Assembly (NCBI GenBank): GCA_963772165.1
Contig: CAVYWA010000009.1
Coordinates: 186,001-250,000 of the forward strand
DNA length: 64,000 bases
Source of the DNA: JAGVPT01 sp963772165
GTDB taxonomy: Bacteria > Bacteroidota > Ignavibacteria > UBA10030 > UBA8401
Direction of reading: 5' to 3'
Position 1 is the first letter of the stretch. Each line of letters begins with the position of its first letter. The notes below the pieces were generated by a model. The model was not told the DNA's origin and searched no databases. It was given only the letters and a program-made list of their open reading frames with translations. Of the stretch, positions 1 to 8,807 are shown one piece after another. The translations under genes were made by a program, and so were the position numbers.

Positions 1-2507
1 TCGCCTCCCGATAACGTCGTTGCGGGCTGGCCGAGCCTCAAGTAACCGAGCCCCACGTCGTCCAGGATGTTGAGCTTTTGTGCAACGCGCTTTCCATCGG
101 CGTGGCTTTTAAAAAAATCGATCGCTTCGCTTACGGTCATGGAAAGGATGTCGTCGACATTCTTTCCGTTGTAGCGGATATCAAGAGCTTCCTTCTTGTA
201 CCGTTTCCCCTTGCAGCTCTCGCACGTGAGGTACAAATCCGCCATGAACTGCATTTCAATTTTCTGGACACCGTCACCCTCGCACGTTTCACACCGTCCG
301 CCGGGCACATTGAATGAGAAATAGCCCGGCGCATGGCCGTGAATTTTTGCCGCCTGAGTACTGGCAAGCAAATCACGGATCAGCTCAAACGCCTTGATGT
401 ACGTGATGGGATTGGATCGCGGCGAACGGCCGATCGGCGATTGGTCGACCAGCTCCACGGATGAAAGATGTTCGCTCCCTTCGATCGATGCGGCTCCCAC
501 CACTCCCCCGCTCTGTGCCTGCAGTTTCTTTTTCAAGCCTTCGTAGAGAACTTCGTGGACAAGCGTGCTCTTTCCCGAACCGCTGACACCCGTAATGCAC
601 ACAAACATGTTCAACGGGATTGTCACGTCGATGTTTTTCAAGTTGTGATGGAAGGCATTCAGCACACGCACCGACTTCGCGCTTTTCTTCCTTCTCGTTT
701 TTGGGACAGGGATCGACAGCTTTCCGCCAAGGTATTTTCCGGTAAGGGATGAGGCACTGGCAACGGCTTCATCGTACGTTCCGAAAAACGTAATCTCGCC
801 GCCCAGCTCGCCCGCTTTCGGGCCCATATCAATCAGCACATCCGCTTCTCTCATCATATCGGAATCGTGCTCGACCACTAAAACAGTGTTGCCGATATCG
901 CGGAGAGATTTGAGGATACGGATCAATCGGTCGTTGTCGAGCGGATGAAGACCGATGCTCGGCTCGTCCAGCACGTAAATTGAACCGACGAGCGATGAAC
1001 CGATCGATGTCGCCAGGTTGATGCGCTGCGATTCGCCCCCCGAGAGAGTCGACGAAAGCCTGTCGAGCGTCAGGTACCCAAGTCCGACATCGACCAAATA
1101 TCGCAGCCGTTTTTGTATCTCATCCAAAATTCTTTTACCGATGCTTAATTCAAAATCGGAAAATTCGGCTTTCTTGAAAAATTCATCGGCGGCTTCAATG
1201 GTCATTTCCACAAGGCCGGCGATCGTTGTGCCGCAGATTTTCACATCGAGCGCGTCTTTGCGCAGCCGAGATCCGCCGCATTCATCGCACGTCGTATACC
1301 CGCGGTATTTGCTCAAGAGGACGCGATACTGAATTTTGTATGCCTTCCGCTCCACCATTTTAAAGAAGCCGTTAATGCCGTCGAACTGGCGTCCGTACCC
1401 GTTCATCACGATATTCAGCTGCTCCGGCGTAAGATTCGCAAACGGTACGTTCATTGGAATTCTTGCTTCTGCTGCAATGGAAAAAAGGTCGCGTAGATTT
1501 TCCCGGAATTTCGGAGTCGTCCACGGCTGGATGGCCCCGTCGCGCAACGATTTTTCCTTGTTGGGGATAATCAGGTCCATGTCCAAACCAACAGCCCGCC
1601 CGAACCCCTGGCACTTCGGGCATGCACCGATCGGGTTATTGAACGAAAAAAGGTGCGGTTCCGGCTCCTCATAACGTATATGGTCAACCGGACATTCGAA
1701 ATGCTGGTTGAACGAAAGTTGTTCCTTTGTTCCTAAATTATAGAGCATCGCATAGCCGTCGCCTTCGACAAAAGCAGTTTGAATCGAGTCTGCAAGGCGT
1801 GTGTCACTTGCCTTCTCGTTCTTCCGAAGGACAAAACGGTCGACGAGAATAAAAATCCCCTTCTTTGACGAAGCATACGAACGTTCGTTCAGATCGATCA
1901 ACTCACCATTCACAATCAATCGGAAGAAACCCCGCTTCTTCAACGCCGCAAGTTCCTCTTTGAGCGTGTGCCCTTCATGTTCCCGCATCGGGAACGTGAT
2001 AAAAAATTTCACCCCTTCCGCTTCCTGTCCGACTCGGTCGACAACGGAATGAACCGAATCCCTGGTAATAATCCGTCCGCAGACCCGGCAGTACGTTTTT
2101 CCTACGCGCGCGAAGAGAAGGCGGAGGTAATCGTAGATTTCGGTCGTCGTGGCTACCGTTGAGCGGGGATTCCGCGTGTTTGTTTTCTGTTCGATGGCGA
2201 TTGCCGGGCTCATCCCCTGGATCAGGTCGACATCGGGCTTGTCCATGCGTTCCAAAAATTGGCGGGCGTACGACGAAAGGCTTTCGACATACCGACGCTG
2301 GCCTTCTGCGTAAATCGTATCGAACGCAAGGCTGGATTTTCCCGAGCCGCTCACCCCGGTGATGACGACAAGTTTGTTCCGTGGAATATCGATGCTGATA
2401 TTTTTCAGATTATGAACACGTGCGCCGCGGATGCTGAGAACATTTTTCGCAGACGACGAAGCGTCGATTTTTTTGGGGGGCACTGTCGCTTGTTCTTTTT
2501 TTGCCAT
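1..2507 (-). CDS. uvrA: UvrA, excinuclease ABC subunit A (3' end outside window)
   Basis: This is the damage-recognition ATPase of nucleotide excision repair, which acts with UvrB on DNA. The minus-strand frame is open from the ATG at 2507 to the window edge, giving about 835 of the usual ~940 residues. The N-terminal Walker A reads GVTGSGKSS (about residues 45-53), followed by the UvrA-specific QRRYVESLSSYARQF. A first LSGGESQR signature and a VLDEPSIGLHP Walker B lie near 1030-910. The second Walker A, GVSGSGKST, is near residue 640. The CETCEGDG zinc-finger half lies near 300, and a second LSGG sits at the very edge (3-14). Only the last ~100 residues are missing. The neighbouring gene to the right runs the other way. 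Identification is secure. Confidence 0.97.
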   Translation of the reverse strand, partial: MAKKEQATVPPKKIDASSSAKNVLSIRGARVHNLKNISIDIPRNKLVVITGVSGSGKSSLAFDTIYAEGQRRYVESLSSYARQFLERMDKPDVDLIQGMSPAIAIEQKTNTRNPRSTVATTTEIYDYLRLLFARVGKTYCRVCGRIITRDSVHSVVDRVGQEAEGVKFFITFPMREHEGHTLKEELAALKKRGFFRLIVNGELIDLNERSYASSKKGIFILVDRFVLRKNEKASDTRLADSIQTAFVEGDGYAMLYNLGTKEQLSFNQHFECPVDHIRYEEPEPHLFSFNNPIGACPKCQGFGRAVGLDMDLIIPNKEKSLRDGAIQPWTTPKFRENLRDLFSIAAEARIPMNVPFANLTPEQLNIVMNGYGRQFDGINGFFKMVERKAYKIQYRVLLSKYRGYTTCDECGGSRLRKDALDVKICGTTIAGLVEMTIEAADEFFKKAEFSDFELSIGKRILDEIQKRLRYLVDVGLGYLTLDRLSSTLSGGESQRINLATSIGSSLVGSIYVLDEPSIGLHPLDNDRLIRILKSLRDIGNTVLVVEHDSDMMREADVLIDMGPKAGELGGEITFFGTYDEAVASASSLTGKYLGGKLSIPVPKTRRKKSAKSVRVLNAFHHNLKNIDVTIPLNMFVCITGVSGSGKSTLVHEVLYEGLKKKLQAQSGGVVGAASIEGSEHLSSVELVDQSPIGRSPRSNPITYIKAFELIRDLLASTQAAKIHGHAPGYFSFNVPGGRCETCEGDGVQKIEMQFMADLYLTCESCKGKRYKKEALDIRYNGKNVDDILSMTVSEAIDFFKSHADGKRVAQKLNILDDVGLGYLRLGQPATTLSGG

Positions 2508-2588
2508 GCTCAGCGGTTGAGGGAAATCGAAAAAATTTTAATGAAGAATAGTGATATAAAATTATATTTGCAAGATTCTTGCAAAGTG

Positions 2589-2638
2589 GATGTCGGATAC
2601 CTCATCCGGAAAGGTAGATCAAGAAGGTGCCCGACATC
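2589..2638. repeat. Inverted repeat upstream of uvrA
   Basis: An 8-bp inverted repeat, GATGTCGG (2589-2596) and CCGACATC (2631-2638), encloses a smaller ACCT/AGGT pair. It lies about 80 bp upstream of the uvrA start. It could be a terminator-like hairpin or an operator; no LexA-type box was recognised in it. Confidence 0.4.
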
Positions 2639-2669
2639 TTTCTAAACTCTACCGCCGCCATTTTCTAAC

Positions 2670-2699
2670 TTGACTTTTCAACTGAATGTCTGTACTTTG
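2670..2699 (+). promoter_or_regulatory. Putative sigma-70-type promoter
   Basis: TTGACT (2670-2675) is followed after exactly 17 bp by TACTTT (2693-2698) and a G, a close match to the TTG-N17-TAnATT(G) pattern seen at several other genes in this window. Transcription would start near 2706, about 240 nt before the next start codon and about 65 nt before a terminator-like hairpin. Confidence 0.5.
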
Positions 2700-2705
2700 G
2701 TGCCG

Positions 2706-2815
2706 AATAGAATAAGAACAACCAATCTCATGGGGAGGACTATGGTGCGGTTGGGCTGAGAAAACTAAGGAACCTCTGGATTTCCGCTTTGCGGAATGAA
2801 AGAGGTTTTTGCATT
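2706..2815 (+). ncRNA. Possible small RNA or leader/attenuator (about 110 nt)
   Basis: This is a non-coding stretch between a good promoter (2670-2699) and a strong hairpin with T-run (2771-2815). It holds no plausible ORF. Either it is a free small RNA, or it is the leader of the secreted-protein gene at 2946 with premature termination. No known riboswitch was recognised. A GGTGC...GCTGAGA stretch resembles half of a TPP element, but the other half is absent. Confidence 0.3.
2771..2815 (+). terminator. Rho-independent terminator-like hairpin
   Basis: AACCTCT (2771-2777) pairs with AGAGGTT (2801-2807), with an inner TTCCGC/GCGGAA stem, followed by TTTTTGCATTTT. It lies between the promoter at 2670 and the gene at 2946. 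Confidence 0.6.
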
Positions 2816-2945
2816 TTAAGAGGCCTGCAAAAGCGAAATGGACGCCCTCCGAATAGTATGCAACGAACGGGTTGATTTCCGCTCTGCTGGGGAGTCCCAG
2901 AAGCTATTTGTTATAGACGGTCTGTAAATACTGAAAGGTAATAGT

Positions 2946-3458
2946 ATGAAAAAGGCTTTTTACTATTTTGTAATTATTATAGTTGCACCATTATTAGCAA
3001 TCGCTCAACCAACCGTTGTCTCTATCAGCCCGACTCGCAATGCATTAAGCATTGACAAGAACACCAATATCACTGTTACATTTAGCACAAACATTGATCA
3101 ATCAACAATTAATAACTCGACAATTAAAATTAATGGCTCCATTAGCGGACCTCATAAAGCGACATTCAATTACAACGCCTCTGCCCAAACGCTAACGATA
3201 ACGCCTGCCTCTTCATTCAAAGTCGGTGAAGTGGTAACTACGACATTAACACACGGGATAAAAAGTGCCTCGGGGGATTCATTAAAGTGGGGCTACTCGT
3301 GGAGTTTTTCAATCAAGAGCGATATTAGTAGCAGCGGCAAATTTCTGCACAGCTCCACGCCAAGTGTAGGGATTGCTCCTATGTCATCCACAACCGGTGA
3401 TTTCAATGGCGATGGTTATCTGGATCTTGCAGTGCAATGCATTAATGATACAGCTTAA
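2946..3458 (+). CDS. N-terminal fragment: signal peptide, Ig-like domain, first VCBS repeat
   Basis: This is a 170-codon open segment of the broken gene at 2946-6907. It starts with ATG after an AAAGG-type ribosome site and has a clean Sec signal peptide ending near LAIAQ. Residues about 25-125 form an SbsA/Big_5-like Ig fold, then the first FG-GAP motif (TTGDFNGDGYLDLAV) appears. It runs into TAA after a frameshift within the repeat. If translated alone it would be secreted but lack the sorting tail. Confidence 0.6.
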   Translation: MKKAFYYFVIIIVAPLLAIAQPTVVSISPTRNALSIDKNTNITVTFSTNIDQSTINNSTIKINGSISGPHKATFNYNASAQTLTITPASSFKVGEVVTTTLTHGIKSASGDSLKWGYSWSFSIKSDISSSGKFLHSSTPSVGIAPMSSTTGDFNGDGYLDLAVQCINDTA

Positions 3459-3953
3459 TATTTTCTTGAACAACGGAAATGGTATCATTTATCGCAGATT
3501 CGAGAACAACTGGTGTGGGTGGACGATATCTTGTTGTCGGGGATTTTAATGGTGATGGTTATAGTGATATTGCGATACCCAGCGCTGGGGGGGATCTCCT
3601 GTTCATCCTCTTGAATAACGGGAATGGGACATTTACACTCAGTTCAACTATCATGAGTGGTGGCTGGCAATCCATGGTCAATCACGACAGGAGACTTCAA
3701 TGGCGATGGATTATCTTGACCTGGCAGTAACGAATGATGGTAACAACACGGTTTCCATTCTTTTGAATAATGGGAGTGGCCAATTTGTTCAAAGCTCAAT
3801 GATAGTGTTGGGGTTAATCCACGGTCAATCACAACCGGGGATTTCAATGGCGATGGGTATCTTGACCTTGCGGTCGCAAATCAAGGTTCCAATACTGTAT
3901 CAATTCTCCTGAACGATGGGAGCGGCACATTTACACAGAGTTCCACGACAGCT

Positions 3954-4397
3954 GTGGGGAATTATCCAGTTGGAGTAACAACCGGGGATTTCAATGGCGA
4001 TGGTTATCTTGATCTTGCGGTTGCAAATGACGCTGAGAACACCGTTTCCATTCTCTTGAATAATGGGGACGGCACATTTAAAGGGAGTTCAACAATAAAT
4101 GTTGGGAATCAACCTTACTCAATTATTGCTGGAGATTTCAATGGTGATGGTTATCTTGATCTTGCGGTGCCTAATATGGCTTCAAATACCGTTTCCATTC
4201 TTTTGAATAATGGGAGCGGCACATTTACTCAAACCTCTACATCAAGCGCTGGGAGCGAACCTTACTCGGTCACATCTGGAGATTTCAATGGTGATGGCTC
4301 TCTTGACCTGGCGGTAATAAATTATGATCTCCAACACTTTTCTATTTTCTTAAATCGCCCTCATGCGCTTCATTGTCATTATCATCAGATTCGTTGA
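3954..4397 (+). CDS. Middle fragment: VCBS/FG-GAP repeats
   Basis: This open segment of the broken surface-protein gene is in frame with upstream sequence from about 3807. It carries three complete repeats (GDFNGDGYLDLAV at about 3985 and 4129, GDFNGDGSLDLAV at about 4279), each followed by NTVSILLNNGxGTF, typical of integrin-like propeller blades that bind calcium. It has no start signal of its own (the listed start is a GTG inside the repeat), so it is not an independent gene. Confidence 0.45.
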   Translation: MGNYPVGVTTGDFNGDGYLDLAVANDAENTVSILLNNGDGTFKGSSTINVGNQPYSIIAGDFNGDGYLDLAVPNMASNTVSILLNNGSGTFTQTSTSSAGSEPYSVTSGDFNGDGSLDLAVINYDLQHFSIFLNRPHALHCHYHQIR

Positions 4398-5128
4398 CAC
4401 TTAGTGGAATTGCAGCCGGCAATAGTAAAGGAACCTTATCTCAAAATAACGAACATAAGCATAGACAGCTCACTGGTGATCTCGAATATTTCGATCTCAA
4501 ACCCGGTCTTTACACTCAATCGCACGGCGCTCACTATTCCTACTGGAGTGATGGATAGTGTGCTGGTGACATTTTCTCCATCAGCTGCCGGTAGTTACTT
4601 ATAACGACAGTCTCACATTTACAAGCAATGATCCCCAAAAACCGTCACTGAAAGTTTATATAACGGCTACCTCATTTCCTCCGACACCAACACTCGTCTC
4701 TCCAGCAAATGGGGCAATGGGGATTCCAATCAATACTCCATTTACCTGGAATGCGGCAACTGGGGCAACATCGTATCATCTTCAAGTGTCAAAAGATTCT
4801 TCCTTCAATACATTACTATTTAATGATTCAACGATTACGACCAATTCTAAACAAGTTTCATCGTTGGCTTACTATACTCTTTACTACTGGCGAGTGAGTG
4901 CCCTCAATATTGGTGGAAGCAGTAACTTCTCAGCATTTTGGTCTTTTACAACTACCATAGCTCCCCCGACAAATCTTGTAGCTACTCCGCAGAATAAGAG
5001 CATTAGCATTAGCTTGGACTGCAAGCGCGAGTTCAAACATTCTGCGCTATCGTATTTATCGTGGAAACGCCTCGCCCGCTTCATCTCTTCTCGATAGCAC
5101 GACAGGATTAGCATATATCGATAGCGGC

Positions 5129-6907
5129 TTGACAAATGGCAAGCACTATTACTATCGCGTTTCAGTTGTGAGCACTGATTTGATTGAAAGTGCCTTCAGC
5201 AATGAAGTGAATACCCTGCCTTACAATCAACCACCACACGCTGTCAAGTTAAGCGATGTAAGTCAACCTAATGCCGGGAGGATATTGAAAGCTACACTCC
5301 AATTCTCTAGCCAAGGAAGCACAGACGCTGATGGGACTATTGATTCAGTATTCTGGTTTATTAACCGTAATTTGATCAGCAAACAACAATCAATCAGTTA
5401 CGATTTTGGACAAGGCACAAATAAAGTAATGCTCGTTGTGAAAGACAATGATGGTGCGACAGATACGAGTCTTGCCACTGTGACTCGATCCAAATTTATA
5501 TTTGCGATGAATGGACCGGTCTATGCCGGGCCTAGTCTTCTTGGAAACAATGTTTTATACGTCATCGGAACAGGAGATGCCGTCTACAGGCTTGATTCAA
5601 CTGGAAATGATCTCTATTCGCTGGAAGTCGGCGGAGATGTAAAATCCTCAACATCGATTTCTTCCGATACGACTGTATATATTGCTTCTTCAGATAAAAA
5701 TCTCTATGCGTTCTCAAAATTCGGGACATCCCGTTGGCCGGCGTTGCCATTGGGCGGAACAATGACATCTACCCCGGCAGTGGACTCTATAACAAATTCT
5801 CTCTATGTGGGAGTTTCGAACAAAAACTTCTTTGCCGTAAACAGAACATCCGGAACAATCGTCTGGAATTATTTTGTCGATGCGCCGATTGTTGGCTCAG
5901 CGGCGATAACACTAGATAGAAAGCTTGTCGTCGCAACGGTGAAGGGAACCGTATACGGATTTGATTTGAACGTTCTCTCACCGTCTCCAAGCCCATCCTG
6001 GCAGATTAGCCTGTCGGATTCCATATTTGGATCGCCGGCAATCGACGGAACGGGAAATATTTATTACTGCACTGGAAGCGGTAAGGTTGACAAGATAACA
6101 ATGCCTGCAAATCAACAAGCAAGCACCGTGTGGCAAATGCAGGCAGGCAGCAGCATCACCGGTTCTCCGGTAATAGACGGCAATGGAACGCTATATGTCG
6201 GCTCCGCCGATGGCAAACTATACGCCATTGACATTCAAACTGGAAACATTAAATGGAGCTATCCAAGCGGAGCGCCGATATTTTCTACTCCCACCGTCTC
6301 TAATGTCGATATGATCTACTTCGGGAATCACGGCGGAGAGGTATTTGCGCTCGACACCAGTGAGGTTCTACACTGGTATTATCTGGACACTACAAGCATA
6401 GATGCACCGTTGTTGTATAGCAATGGTGTGTTATACACGGGAACACTCGGCGGAAGACTAATAGCATTTTATGATAATGCTGATTCTGCTGTTACTGGAT
6501 CCTATAAGGCTTCTAGTCTCAGCAAGGTGAAGAGCTTTCCGATGGCCTCCGTGTGGGGCACCTTCCAAGGAAATAACCAAAGGACTGGAGTACCTGCAGG
6601 CAAGATGGTAACGGCCGTCGCAAGTAAGACTGATCAGATACCAATTGTTTATTCTCTGTCGCAGAATTTTCCGAATCCCTTCAACCCGTCAACGACGATT
6701 AGCTACGCAATACCGACTCGTTCACACGTAACGCTCTCGATCTTCAACACACTCGGGCAGAAAGTGAGTGAACTCGTCAACACGGAAAAGGAGCCTGGTG
6801 TTTACAATGCTACACTCAACGCTTCCAGTTTTGCATCTGGCGTCTATTTCTATCGGATACAGGCGGGAAGTTTTGTGCAGACGAAGAAGCTGGTGGTAGT
6901 GAAGTAA
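5129..6907 (+). CDS. C-terminal segment: PQQ-like beta-propeller with T9SS type A sorting domain
   Basis: This is 592 intact codons, the longest unbroken part of the gene at 2946-6907. It begins inside a fibronectin III-like domain (in-frame reading extends upstream to about 5018). Next come a PKD-like domain (about residues 30-115), a PQQ/Kelch-like propeller with repeated S-P-A-I/V-DG-G-x-I/L-Y motifs (about 120-460), and the sorting domain from YSLSQNFPNPFNP to the terminal KKLVVVK (about 510-592). The sorting tail implies export by T9SS and anchoring or release at the cell surface. Without a signal peptide it would not be exported on its own. Confidence 0.8.
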   Translation: MTNGKHYYYRVSVVSTDLIESAFSNEVNTLPYNQPPHAVKLSDVSQPNAGRILKATLQFSSQGSTDADGTIDSVFWFINRNLISKQQSISYDFGQGTNKVMLVVKDNDGATDTSLATVTRSKFIFAMNGPVYAGPSLLGNNVLYVIGTGDAVYRLDSTGNDLYSLEVGGDVKSSTSISSDTTVYIASSDKNLYAFSKFGTSRWPALPLGGTMTSTPAVDSITNSLYVGVSNKNFFAVNRTSGTIVWNYFVDAPIVGSAAITLDRKLVVATVKGTVYGFDLNVLSPSPSPSWQISLSDSIFGSPAIDGTGNIYYCTGSGKVDKITMPANQQASTVWQMQAGSSITGSPVIDGNGTLYVGSADGKLYAIDIQTGNIKWSYPSGAPIFSTPTVSNVDMIYFGNHGGEVFALDTSEVLHWYYLDTTSIDAPLLYSNGVLYTGTLGGRLIAFYDNADSAVTGSYKASSLSKVKSFPMASVWGTFQGNNQRTGVPAGKMVTAVASKTDQIPIVYSLSQNFPNPFNPSTTISYAIPTRSHVTLSIFNTLGQKVSELVNTEKEPGVYNATLNASSFASGVYFYRIQAGSFVQTKKLVVVK

Positions 6908-6923
6908 CCTCACGCAATTTGAG

Positions 6924-6955
6924 AGCCCGGCGCTCCCTCACAACCCGGGCTTTCC
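6924..6955 (+). terminator. Terminator-like hairpin after the T9SS gene
   Basis: AGCCCGG (6924-6930) pairs with CCGGGCT (6945-6951), followed by a pyrimidine-rich TTTCCCTCTT run. It lies 17 bp after the stop at 6907, and its position argues that rlmN starts further downstream. Confidence 0.55.
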
Positions 6956-6966
6956 CTCTTCCTTTC

Positions 6967-6995
6967 TTGCTTCCCTTCCCGAAAATGTCTACATT
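6967..6995 (+). promoter_or_regulatory. Putative rlmN promoter
   Basis: TTGCTT (6967-6972), 17 bp, TACATT (6990-6995) followed by G. Transcription from about 7003 would leave 7018 as the first usable ATG of rlmN. Confidence 0.5.
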
Positions 6996-7017
6996 GATAA
7001 GAATTTTTTCCGGGAAG

Positions 7018-8094
7018 ATGGGCAAGACAAATCTCAAAGGGCTTCCGCTGCAGCAGTTGGAAGCTTTTGTTGCTTCAATAGGAGAGCCAAAATACCGCGC
7101 GAAGCAACTATTCGCATGGCTGTACAAACAGCGGGTGTCGTCGTTCGATGCAATGACCACCTTTTCGCAGTCATTCCGCGAGCAGCTCAACGAAGCGGCG
7201 TCGGTTGATCAGCTCGCCGTCGCCGAGCGGCAGCGTTCGGCGTCCGACGGGACAATAAAATTCCTCTTTGCGCTTTCAGACGGAATGAAAATAGAGAGCG
7301 TCCTGATCCCGCCGCGAAAAGAGTCCATCGATGCCGAAAAGAGACTGACGCTCTGCATCTCAACACAAGTCGGCTGCCCTCTCGACTGCAAATTCTGCGC
7401 TACCGCAACGATGGGCTTCAGCAGAAACCTGACGGCGGGAGAAATTGTCGACCAGGTGCTGACGGTGCAATCGATGAGCGACAAGCCGATCACGAACATT
7501 GTGTACATGGGGATGGGAGAACCGATGTTGAATTACGACAACGTGATGACATCCATCGACATCCTCTCATCCGATATCGGCATGGGGATCAGCCCACGGC
7601 GTATTACGGTTTCCACCGCCGGCTATGCCGATCAGATCAAACGGATGGCGGACGAAGGGCGAAAGCCGAAGCTCGCGCTCTCTCTTCATTCGCTCAATAA
7701 TGAAACGCGCTCCCGGCTTATGCCCATCACCAAAAAATTCTCCGTTGAAGAATTATTGGACGCGCTCGAATATTATTGCCATAAGACACGGAAAAACGTG
7801 ATGTTCGAGTACATTCTTTTTGACGGGGTTAACGACGGAGACGACGACGCCAAAAAAATTATCAAAGCCTCGCGGCGATTTCCATGCAGAGTCAACCTGA
7901 TTCCGTTCCATTCGATCGCCTTTACCGGCCCGCATGGAATTTCAGCCTCGCTGAAAGGCTCGTCGCAGGAAAAAATTGTCCGTTTCGCGAAAAAACTGCG
8001 CGACGCCGACATTCCCGTTTTTATCCGCCACAGCGCCGGCGAAGATATTGACGCCGCGTGCGGCCAGCTGGCGGTGAAGAACGAAGCGGCATAG
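7018..8094 (+). CDS. rlmN: RlmN, 23S rRNA (A2503-C2) / tRNA (A37-C2) methyltransferase
   Basis: This radical-SAM enzyme methylates C2 of adenosine in 23S rRNA and some tRNAs. From the chosen ATG it has 358 residues, normal for the family. The start MGKTNLKGLPLQQLEAFV matches typical RlmN N-termini. The frame is open back to 6919, but that stretch holds a terminator hairpin and a promoter. The radical-SAM CxxxCxxC motif is CPLDCKFC, within TQVGCPLDCKFCATATMGF. GEPMLNYDNV, the SLHS segment and the C-terminal FIRHSAGEDIDAACGQL with its second catalytic Cys are present. adk follows after 59 bp and is probably co-transcribed. Confidence 0.96.
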   Translation: MGKTNLKGLPLQQLEAFVASIGEPKYRAKQLFAWLYKQRVSSFDAMTTFSQSFREQLNEAASVDQLAVAERQRSASDGTIKFLFALSDGMKIESVLIPPRKESIDAEKRLTLCISTQVGCPLDCKFCATATMGFSRNLTAGEIVDQVLTVQSMSDKPITNIVYMGMGEPMLNYDNVMTSIDILSSDIGMGISPRRITVSTAGYADQIKRMADEGRKPKLALSLHSLNNETRSRLMPITKKFSVEELLDALEYYCHKTRKNVMFEYILFDGVNDGDDDAKKIIKASRRFPCRVNLIPFHSIAFTGPHGISASLKGSSQEKIVRFAKKLRDADIPVFIRHSAGEDIDAACGQLAVKNEAA

Positions 8095-8153
8095 ACATCA
8101 TCCACGACCGGCTGCAAATGCAATCGGTAATTCCTTATCCTCGAAACCTGACC

Positions 8154-8798
8154 ATGAACATCATTCTTTTCGGAGCTCCCGGTGTCGGCAAAGGGACGCA
8201 GGCAAAAATTCTTTCACACATCTATCATATCCCGCATATTTCCACCGGGGATATTCTTCGCGACGCGATTAATGAACGGACGCCGCTCGGAATCAAAGCC
8301 AACGAGTACATGAGCCACGGCAAGCTTGTGCCCGACGATATCATGATCGGCTTGATAAAAGATATCTTACAGACCGACCGTTGTAAGAACGGGTTCATCC
8401 TCGACGGTTTCCCGAGAACCGTTGCTCAGGCCAGGGCGCTTCATCCGATCTTCAAAGAGCTCCACATCAAGGTGAACAATGTGATCAACCTCGAAGTGAA
8501 TGAGGAAGAGATCATCGACCGGCTGAGCAAGCGCCTCGTCTGCAAAAGTTGCGGCAAGATCTATAATTCGGAAATCGACCATTTCAGCACTGCCGACAAA
8601 TGCTTTAAGTGCGGCGGCGAACTGCGCGAACGGGGAGACGATACCCCGGAAACAATACGGAAACGCCTTGAGATCTATCGATCCGAGACCGCGCCGGTTA
8701 AAAAATATTATGAAGAATTAGGATTGCTCCGTAATGTCAACGGCATGGGAGAGATCGTCGACATTATACAGCGGCTGCTGTCGGCACTAAAAAAATGA
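8154..8798 (+). CDS. adk: Adenylate kinase with zinc-type LID
   Basis: It interconverts ATP + AMP and 2 ADP in the cytoplasm. The 214 residues match the long bacterial form. The start is at MNIILFGAPGVGKGTQAK, where GAPGVGKGT is the P-loop; the upstream in-frame codons have no ribosome site and overlap the end of rlmN. The AMP-binding STGDILRDAI and the DGFPRT motif are present. The LID holds four cysteines (CKSCG...CFKCGG), so it is the Zn-binding type common in Gram-positives and in this phylum. The glycerophosphodiesterase gene starts 9 bp after its stop. Confidence 0.97.
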   Translation: MNIILFGAPGVGKGTQAKILSHIYHIPHISTGDILRDAINERTPLGIKANEYMSHGKLVPDDIMIGLIKDILQTDRCKNGFILDGFPRTVAQARALHPIFKELHIKVNNVINLEVNEEEIIDRLSKRLVCKSCGKIYNSEIDHFSTADKCFKCGGELRERGDDTPETIRKRLEIYRSETAPVKKYYEELGLLRNVNGMGEIVDIIQRLLSALKK

Positions 8799-8807
8799 TC
8801 GGTTGTC

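Larger units (their letters stand above)
2946..6907 (+). pseudogene. Secreted VCBS/FG-GAP, beta-propeller, T9SS-sorted protein, broken by frameshifts
   Basis: One gene of about 1,310 residues can be read only by changing frame at least seven times: about 3440-3480 (twice), 3710 (an extra A in the GATGG-TTATC motif), 3806, 4340-4430, 4597 and 5017. In order it shows a signal peptide (MKKAFYYFVIIIVAPLLAIA), a Big_5/SbsA-like Ig domain, seven FG-GAP/VCBS repeats with the Ca-binding motif GDFNGDGYLDLAV spaced about 150 nt, an ASPM/Hydin-like domain, two fibronectin III-like domains, a PKD-like segment, a PQQ-type beta-propeller and a C-terminal T9SS sorting tail. The last 1.8 kb is intact. It could be a decayed gene, or errors in a repeat-rich stretch. 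A surface protein exported by T9SS is the likely ancestral role. Confidence 0.85.

Noticed and set aside
2735..2800. Resemblance to a TPP riboswitch (GGTGC...GCTGAGA)
   Set aside because: The second conserved half (ACCTGATCTGG-type and TAATGCC segments) is missing; the following bases form a plain terminator hairpin, and the downstream gene is not thiamine-related.
6919..7017. N-terminal extension of RlmN from an upstream in-frame start
   Set aside because: The stretch holds the terminator of the previous gene and a promoter whose transcript would begin near 7003, so the extra 33 codons are unlikely to be translated.
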